Assembly (NCBI GenBank): GCA_031180825.1
Contig: JAPSLM010000009.1
Coordinates: forward strand, 62,001 to 126,000
From: Paenibacillus sp.
GTDB lineage: Bacteria; Bacillota; Bacilli; Paenibacillales; NBRC-103111
Length of the DNA stretch: 64,000 nt
Direction: 5' to 3'
This document shows, one piece after another, positions 59,818-64,000 of the stretch. The notes beneath the pieces are model-generated. The model saw nothing but the letters and a program-made list of their open reading frames with translations. It had not been told where the DNA came from and did not search any database. Positions within the stretch are counted from its first letter, which is position 1. Each line of letters begins with the position of its first letter. The translations under genes were made by a program, and so were the position numbers.

Positions 59818-61404
59818 TCAACGCTTCCGCTGCCTGCCGCCAGCACCGCCTCTGCGCCCTCGCGCAGCGCCTGAAGCTGCGTCCGCGCCTCTGCGCCCTC
59901 GCGCCGCGCCTGAAGCTGCATCCGCGCCTCTGCGCCCTCGCGCAGCGCCTGAAGCTGCGTCCGCGCCTCTGCGCCCTCGCGCCGCGCCTGAAGCTGCATC
60001 CGCGCCTCTGCGCCCCCGCGCAGCGCCTGAAGCTGAGTCCGCGCCTCTGCGCCCTCGCGCAGCGCCTGAAGCTGAGTCCGCGCCTCTGCGCCCTCGCGCA
60101 GCGCCTGAAGCTGAGTCCGCGCCTCTGCGCCCTCGCGCAGCGCCTGAAGCTGAGTCCGCGCCTCTGCGCCCGCGCGCAGCGCCCGAAGCGGCATCCGCGC
60201 CTCTGCGCCCGCGCGCAGCGCCTGAAGCTGAGTCCGCGCCTCTGCGCCCCCGCATCGCATCTGCGTCTGCATCAGCGCGCTCTGCCTGCGCTTTGCCCGG
60301 CCGCTTCGCGATCGTCGCCTTAATGCCCCGTTCGATCTGCTCCAGATATATGGCATCCCGCGGCGCGGCGAACGTAATCGCTTTTCCCGTCTGGCCCGCG
60401 CGTCCCGTCCGTCCGATGCGGTGAATGTAGCTTTCGGCATCGTGCGGGATATCGTAGTTGAACACGTGCGTGATCCCTTCGACGTCGAGCCCGCGCGCCG
60501 CAATATCGGTCGCCACAAGCAGCTGGATTTTGGCGTCCCGAAACCGCTTCATGACCTGCTCGCGCTTCGCCTGCGTCAAGTCTCCGTGCAGCTCGTCGCA
60601 CGAATACCCGCGTTCCGCCAGCTCGTTCATCAGCTTGCTTGCTCTAAGCTTCGTACGGCAGAAGATCATCGCCAGATACGGCCTTTCTTCGTCGATCATT
60701 TTACAGAGCGCTTCCAGCTTTCCGCGATCCGTGGTCTGAATGACGACCTGCTCGATTTCATCCAGCGTCACGCGCTTCGATTGCACTTCGATTTCAACCG
60801 GCTGCCGCATATATTCTTTAGCCAGCTGGCGGATGCGCGGCGGCATCGTAGCCGAGAACAGCAGCGTCTGCCTGCGGCTTGGGGTCACCGAAATAATCTC
60901 CACGACCTCCGGCAAAAAGCCCATGTGCAGCATTTGGTCCGCTTCGTCCAGAACGAGAACGGACAGCTTATGAAGCTGTACCGTTTCCCGGCGCAGATGA
61001 TCGAGGAGCCGTCCCGGCGTCGCTACAATAATATGTATATTTCCTTCCAGCTTGCGGATCTGGCGCTCGACATCCTGCCCTCCGTAAGCAGATAGCACGC
61101 GCAAGTTTTTAAGCGGAGCCCAGCGCTTGATTTCTTCCGTAATTTGAATGGCAAGCTCGCGGGTCGGGGTAACGATCAACGCCTGCACGTAAGGGGTGCT
61201 TGGGTTGACGCTTTCCAGGATCGGCAGCGCAAAAGCCAGCGTTTTGCCTGTACCGGTCTGCGCTTGAGCGATGATGTCGTGACCGGCAAGAGCAACCGGG
61301 ATCGCCTCGCGTTGGATCGGCGTCGGCTCGTTATATCCATGGTTTTGCATGGCCTCGGCCAAGTCGCTCCCGATTCCGAGCAGGGCAAAATTATTTTTCT
61401 TCAT
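59818..61404 (-). CDS. DEAD-box RNA helicase with Arg/Gly repeat tail
   Basis: A 528-residue ATP-dependent RNA helicase: Q motif near [18 protein letters not shown], Walker A AQTGTGKT (48-55), DEAD (153-156), SAT (184-186), and [13 protein letters not shown] in the second RecA domain, ending near residue 360. The tail has ten tandem 13-residue repeats of RGRRGAD[S/A]ASGAA (385-514), closing with [14 protein letters not shown]. Standard CshA/DeaD-type helicases carry shorter basic tails; RG/RGG repeats bind RNA and can drive condensates. SD GGGAG. The gene follows a YhcN gene and precedes the Gmk-like gene. Confidence 0.9.
   Translation of the reverse strand: MKKNNFALLGIGSDLAEAMQNHGYNEPTPIQREAIPVALAGHDIIAQAQTGTGKTLAFALPILESVNPSTPYVQALIVTPTRELAIQITEEIKRWAPLKNLRVLSAYGGQDVERQIRKLEGNIHIIVATPGRLLDHLRRETVQLHKLSVLVLDEADQMLHMGFLPEVVEIISVTPSRRQTLLFSATMPPRIRQLAKEYMRQPVEIEVQSKRVTLDEIEQVVIQTTDRGKLEALCKMIDEERPYLAMIFCRTKLRASKLMNELAERGYSCDELHGDLTQAKREQVMKRFRDAKIQLLVATDIAARGLDVEGITHVFNYDIPHDAESYIHRIGRTGRAGQTGKAITFAAPRDAIYLEQIERGIKATIAKRPGKAQAERADADADAMRGRRGADSASGAARGRRGADAASGAARGRRGADSASGAARGRRGADSASGAARGRRGADSASGAARGRRGADSASGAARGRRGADAASGAARGRRGADAASGAARGRRGADAASGAARGRRGADAASGAARGRRGGAGGRQRKR
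59863..60252 (-). repeat. 39-bp coding minisatellite, ten copies
   Basis: Ten in-frame 39-bp units encoding RGRRGAD[S/A]ASGAA in the helicase tail. Units differ mostly by the Ser/Ala codon and a few silent changes, indicating recent slippage or recombination expansion; copy number is likely variable between strains. Confidence 0.95.
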
Positions 61405-61556
61405 TATATTATCTCCCTGTAATTCGAATTATTCTTCTAAGAGAACCTTCAATTATAAATGCAATTCTACAGGAACCTGCGGCAAAAAGAAACTGCACGG
61501 GGCCGAAACAGCCGGGTGCAGCATGCTCTTCGCTGAAGCGCCGGAGGCATTCAAGC

Positions 61557-62270
61557 TCAAAACTCCCGGCCGTTCCCTTCCGCTTGATTCGGAATCGTAA
61601 CGTCCGTTCCGAACGTCCGTTCCATCATTTCCGTGAATTGCGCGCGGTACGGTTCCAGACTTCTTCCGCTCCAGGTGTCCTGCGCCATCCGGTTGAACAC
61701 GTTGACGACGTTTCGGTTCGCCGAAATATACACGTCATGCACCGTCGGTTGGTTCAGACGGATTTTTTCCGCTATCTTTTGCTTGAACAAATGGGACAGA
61801 TGCTCATGGTGCATTTCCGTCTCCCCGCCGCTGCCGCCGCTGATCAACTGGTCGGGCGGGGCGTAATCGCTTTGGTCGCCGTATGTGCTGTACAGCCCTT
61901 TCACCAAACCGTAATTATTCGTTTCCGTCCTCTTGCCTTCGCCTCCTCGCGTCCCGCTGGCCGTGTTGTCCATCGTAATGGCAACGTAGGCGGTGTTATC
62001 GCCCATCATGACGATCGCGCTGTTGACCCCGTCCATGGCGGCCACCTGATCGGACAGATGCTGATTTAGCTCCAGTTTGGTTACTTTGTGCGAAACGGGG
62101 GCATACTGCTGCTGAGTTTGGTAAGCGCGCGACGTATCCTGCCTCGGCATATCCCGCTTGCTCCCGTAATTGTTAGCGCTGTTGTAGTCGTACCATGAAA
62201 AACAGCCGGTCATCGTCATGGCGAGGCCTAAGGCCGCTGCCGATCCGATCCATCGGAAATAACGCATCAT
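61557..62270 (-). CDS. YhcN/YlaJ family sporulation lipoprotein
   Basis: A 237-residue lipoprotein with lipobox TMTGC (Cys23). The C-terminal ~100 residues carry the YhcN/YlaJ pattern: HLSHLFKQKIAEKIRLNQPT, VHDVYISANRNVVNVFNRMA. Family members are found in spores and are made in the forespore (sigma-G in B. subtilis). No clear sigma-G box seen here. SD AAAGGAGG. It lies divergent from ctaC. Confidence 0.88.
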   Translation of the reverse strand: MMRYFRWIGSAAALGLAMTMTGCFSWYDYNSANNYGSKRDMPRQDTSRAYQTQQQYAPVSHKVTKLELNQHLSDQVAAMDGVNSAIVMMGDNTAYVAITMDNTASGTRGGEGKRTETNNYGLVKGLYSTYGDQSDYAPPDQLISGGSGGETEMHHEHLSHLFKQKIAEKIRLNQPTVHDVYISANRNVVNVFNRMAQDTWSGRSLEPYRAQFTEMMERTFGTDVTIPNQAEGNGREF

Positions 62271-62393
62271 GAGTACCCTCCTTTAAAAATGGCTCTGCAT
62301 TTAGGATTGATTATCCGGGAGGAATTATGCGCGGGAAAGCGAGGTCCAAATGATGCATAAAAGCACCGCTATATGGAAATAACCAAGTAGAGG

Positions 62394-62407
62394 CGAAAAC
62401 GCTTAAA
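62394..62407. promoter_or_regulatory. Candidate cre (CcpA) site before ctaC
   Basis: CGAAAACGCTTAAA matches TGWAANCGNTNWCA in 12 of 14 positions. It lies 50 bp upstream of the ctaC -35; CcpA control of cta genes is known in B. subtilis. Confidence 0.45.
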
Positions 62408-62435
62408 CCCTAGCAAATCCAAGAGTTCCGAACAA

Positions 62436-62444
62436 TTTGTGAAC
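62436..62444 (+). promoter_or_regulatory. Candidate ResD site
   Basis: TTTGTGAAC matches the ResD consensus TTTGTGAAT in eight of nine bases and ends 13 bp before the -35 of the ctaC promoter. ResD activates respiratory genes when oxygen is limiting. Confidence 0.35.
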
Positions 62445-62457
62445 TTCTTCAGATTCA

Positions 62458-62486
62458 TTGACAAAAAACAGGTACGAATTTATAGT
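62458..62486 (+). promoter_or_regulatory. ctaC promoter
   Basis: TTGACA, 17-bp spacer and TATAGT, a near-perfect sigma-A promoter. The sequence TTCATTGACAA that contains the -35 recurs at 62504-62514 as a direct repeat. Confidence 0.8.
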
Positions 62487-62568
62487 TAATATGGTGATTA
62501 GGTTCATTGACAAGTTATGACCTATTTTGATCGAAAAATATTTGCTTTATAAGGTGGGATTGATTAAG

Positions 62569-63576
62569 ATGATTCGATGGCAAAATCTGTGGCGATTCAT
62601 CCCTCTTTTTGGGTTGATGATGTTGCTGTTAACGGGGTGTGGAGACCAGACGATTTCCGCCTTAAAGCCAAGGGGTCCGGTAGCCAGAGATCAGCTGTTC
62701 CTGATGAAGCTAAGCTTCGGAATCATGCTTCTGGTTGTCGTGGTCGTTTTTGTACTTTATTTGTATGTCTTGTTCCGCTTCAGAAAGAAAAAAGGCGACA
62801 AGGACATCATCCCGAAGCAGGTGGAAGGCAGCCATACGCTGGAGATTATTTGGACGGTTATTCCGATCATTCTGCTCCTCATTCTGGCCGTTCCTACCGT
62901 ACAGTACACCTTTAAGCTTTTGGAAGACCACAGAGACAACAAAGATGCGCTGCATGTGAAAGTGACGGCTCACGCCTTCTGGTGGCAATTCGAATATCCG
63001 GATTTGGGGATCGCAACAGCCCAAGACTTAGTCATTCCGACAAACAAAAAGATCGCCTTCGAATTAACCGCATCCGATGTGAAGCACTCCTTCTGGGTTC
63101 CGTCGCTCGGCGGTAAAATGGACACGAACCCGGGGTTGACGAACGTTTACTACCTTCAAGCGGACGAAGTGGACGTCTTTAAGGGCAAATGCGCGGAGCT
63201 TTGCGGCGCATCCCACTCCTTGATGGATTTTAAAGTGAAGTCGCTGGATCAAGCGGAATTCGATCAATGGGTCGCCAAAATGAAAACGCCTGCCGCAATT
63301 CCGGCCGACGCGCAGAAAGGCGAGCAGATCTTCAAAGACAACTGTTTGTCCTGTCATGCGGTTAACGCGCAGGGACTCGGCGCAGGTCCGAACTTGAACG
63401 GCTTTGCTTCCCGTGAGCTCGTTGCTGGCATTTTGCCGCACAACGATGAAAGTTTGAAGGAATGGATCGCCGATCCTCAATCGGTGAAACCGGGCAATAA
63501 GATGCCTTCTGTCGGATTGAAGGACGACGAAATCAATGAAGTAATCAAATACTTGAATTCGTTGAAGTTAAAGTAA
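62569..63576 (+). CDS. ctaC: Cytochrome c oxidase subunit II with fused cytochrome c (caa3 type)
   Basis: A 335-residue lipoprotein subunit: lipobox LTGC (Cys24), two membrane helices (~50-70, 93-115), CuA domain with His173, Cys208, Cys212, His216, Met219, and a C-terminal cytochrome c (heme motif CLSCH at 259-263, late axial Met in NKMPSVG). It receives electrons from cytochrome c and passes them to subunit I. The ATG at 62569 with GGTGGGATT upstream is preferred over the TTG at 62527, because it gives a normal lipoprotein signal peptide. Transcribed with ctaD 30 bp downstream. Confidence 0.93.
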   Translation: MIRWQNLWRFIPLFGLMMLLLTGCGDQTISALKPRGPVARDQLFLMKLSFGIMLLVVVVVFVLYLYVLFRFRKKKGDKDIIPKQVEGSHTLEIIWTVIPIILLLILAVPTVQYTFKLLEDHRDNKDALHVKVTAHAFWWQFEYPDLGIATAQDLVIPTNKKIAFELTASDVKHSFWVPSLGGKMDTNPGLTNVYYLQADEVDVFKGKCAELCGASHSLMDFKVKSLDQAEFDQWVAKMKTPAAIPADAQKGEQIFKDNCLSCHAVNAQGLGAGPNLNGFASRELVAGILPHNDESLKEWIADPQSVKPGNKMPSVGLKDDEINEVIKYLNSLKLK

Positions 63577-63606
63577 CGAGCATCGCGGAAAAAGGAGGTT
63601 TATACG

Positions 63607-64000
63607 GTGGCTCACGGACACACGGCAAAACGGTACACCGGGCTGATGGATTGGCTTACCACGGTGGACCATAAAAAGATCGGAATTTTATATTTGATCG
63701 CGGGCGGGATCTTCTTCCTGCTGGGCGGCCTTGAGGCCATCTTGATCCGGATTCAGCTGCTTTATCCCGATCAGAAAATCTTTATCGGAGATACGTTTAA
63801 CCAATTGACAACCATGCACGGTACGACGATGATCTTCCTTGCGGCGATGCCGGTCATCTTCGCTTTTATGAATGCGATCGTACCGCTGCAGATCGGGGCT
63901 CGCGACGTAGCGTTCCCGTTCGTAAACGCGCTGGGCTTCTGGTTGTTCTTCTTCGGCGGCTTGCTGCTGAACACTTCTTGGTTTCTCGGCGGCGCACCGG
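63607..64000 (+). CDS. ctaD: Cytochrome c oxidase subunit I (3' partial)
   Basis: The first 131 codons of the heme-copper oxidase catalytic subunit; it runs off the window end. GTG start with AAGGAGG. Recognised blocks: WLTTVDHKKIGILYL (first helix entry) and TFNQLTTMHGTTMIFLAAMP with the low-spin heme a His ligand. Follows ctaC, as in ctaCDEF operons. Confidence 0.93.
   Translation, partial: MAHGHTAKRYTGLMDWLTTVDHKKIGILYLIAGGIFFLLGGLEAILIRIQLLYPDQKIFIGDTFNQLTTMHGTTMIFLAAMPVIFAFMNAIVPLQIGARDVAFPFVNALGFWLFFFGGLLLNTSWFLGGAP

Noticed and set aside
59807..59821. Palindrome TTGAAA-GCG-TTTCAA resembling a cre site
   Set aside because: It overlaps the helicase stop codon and lies 100 bp upstream of the Gmk-like gene only in the wrong order for a promoter; it matches the cre consensus incompletely. 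Could be part of a short hairpin.
59807..60424. 205-residue plus-strand ORF with PRAAPEA repeats
   Set aside because: It is the antisense of the helicase RG repeat array; periodic GC-rich repeats keep all frames open. No SD and no independent motif.

Overview
The window looks like chromosomal DNA of a spore-forming, moderately GC-rich Bacillota, most likely Paenibacillaceae (Paenibacillus or a close relative). The reasons are Bacillus-type Shine-Dalgarno sequences, spore genes (GerP-like proteins, Tgl transglutaminase, YheC/D coat protein, YhcN lipoprotein), a caa3-type cytochrome oxidase, and a membrane-bound AraC regulator next to an LplB/YtcP/LplA-type sugar transporter, an arrangement very typical of Paenibacillus. 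No rRNA, tRNA or CRISPR array was seen.

Layout. 1-10 kb: end of a copper-amine-oxidase-like stalk protein, an unknown protein, an alpha/beta hydrolase, a RelP-type small alarmone synthetase, signal peptidase I, a 5'-truncated two-domain acetyltransferase, a THUMP/Trm11-like methyltransferase, a Ser/Thr kinase with a convergent His-rich mini-protein, and a divergent AraC/aldo-keto reductase pair. 10-25 kb: LTA-synthase-like enzyme, two GerPA/PF-like proteins with an Hsp20 and a GerPC-like protein, dGTPase, Tgl, a WYL regulator divergent from an SDR, a second SDR, a UgtP-like glycosyltransferase, an MHYT-like GGDEF protein, a nitroreductase behind a YodB-like operator, DUF1992, and a YheC/D ATP-grasp protein. 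25-34 kb: CcdC, a small membrane protein, a 43-bp triplicated repeat and a YidC-type insertase, an acetyltransferase, an IS605/IS1341-type element with a frameshifted tnpB and probable omega-RNA, a histone-tail-like ribbon-helix-helix protein, then a compact glycosyltransferase-recQ-RNase HI operon.

34-45 kb: an AT-richer gene-poor stretch, a CPBP protease and MerR regulator, a BmrC/BmrD-like heterodimeric ABC exporter, then an AT-rich patch (41.3-43.5 kb) with duplicated lipoproteins, a decayed third copy and a fused HTH fragment. Thiamine pyrophosphokinase and an MBL-fold hydrolase follow.

46-57 kb: a self-contained carbohydrate locus in one direction: AraC-type membrane sensor, two permeases, a solute-binding lipoprotein, a heparinase II/III-like lyase, a GH88 unsaturated uronyl hydrolase and a GH29 alpha-L-fucosidase. 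None of the three enzymes has a visible signal peptide. The model is import of an acidic, fucose-containing oligosaccharide followed by breakdown in the cytoplasm. Putative AraC operators (TGCACT repeats exactly 20 bp apart) and a catabolite-repression (cre-like) site fit this.

57-64 kb: CvfC/YpgR, DinB-like protein, a guanylate-kinase-like protein with an altered P-loop, a DEAD-box helicase with ten 13-residue Arg/Gly repeats, a YhcN/YlaJ lipoprotein, then ctaC and the start of ctaD behind a well-formed promoter. Gene starts were chosen from Shine-Dalgarno position and family length and often lie inside the longest open frame.
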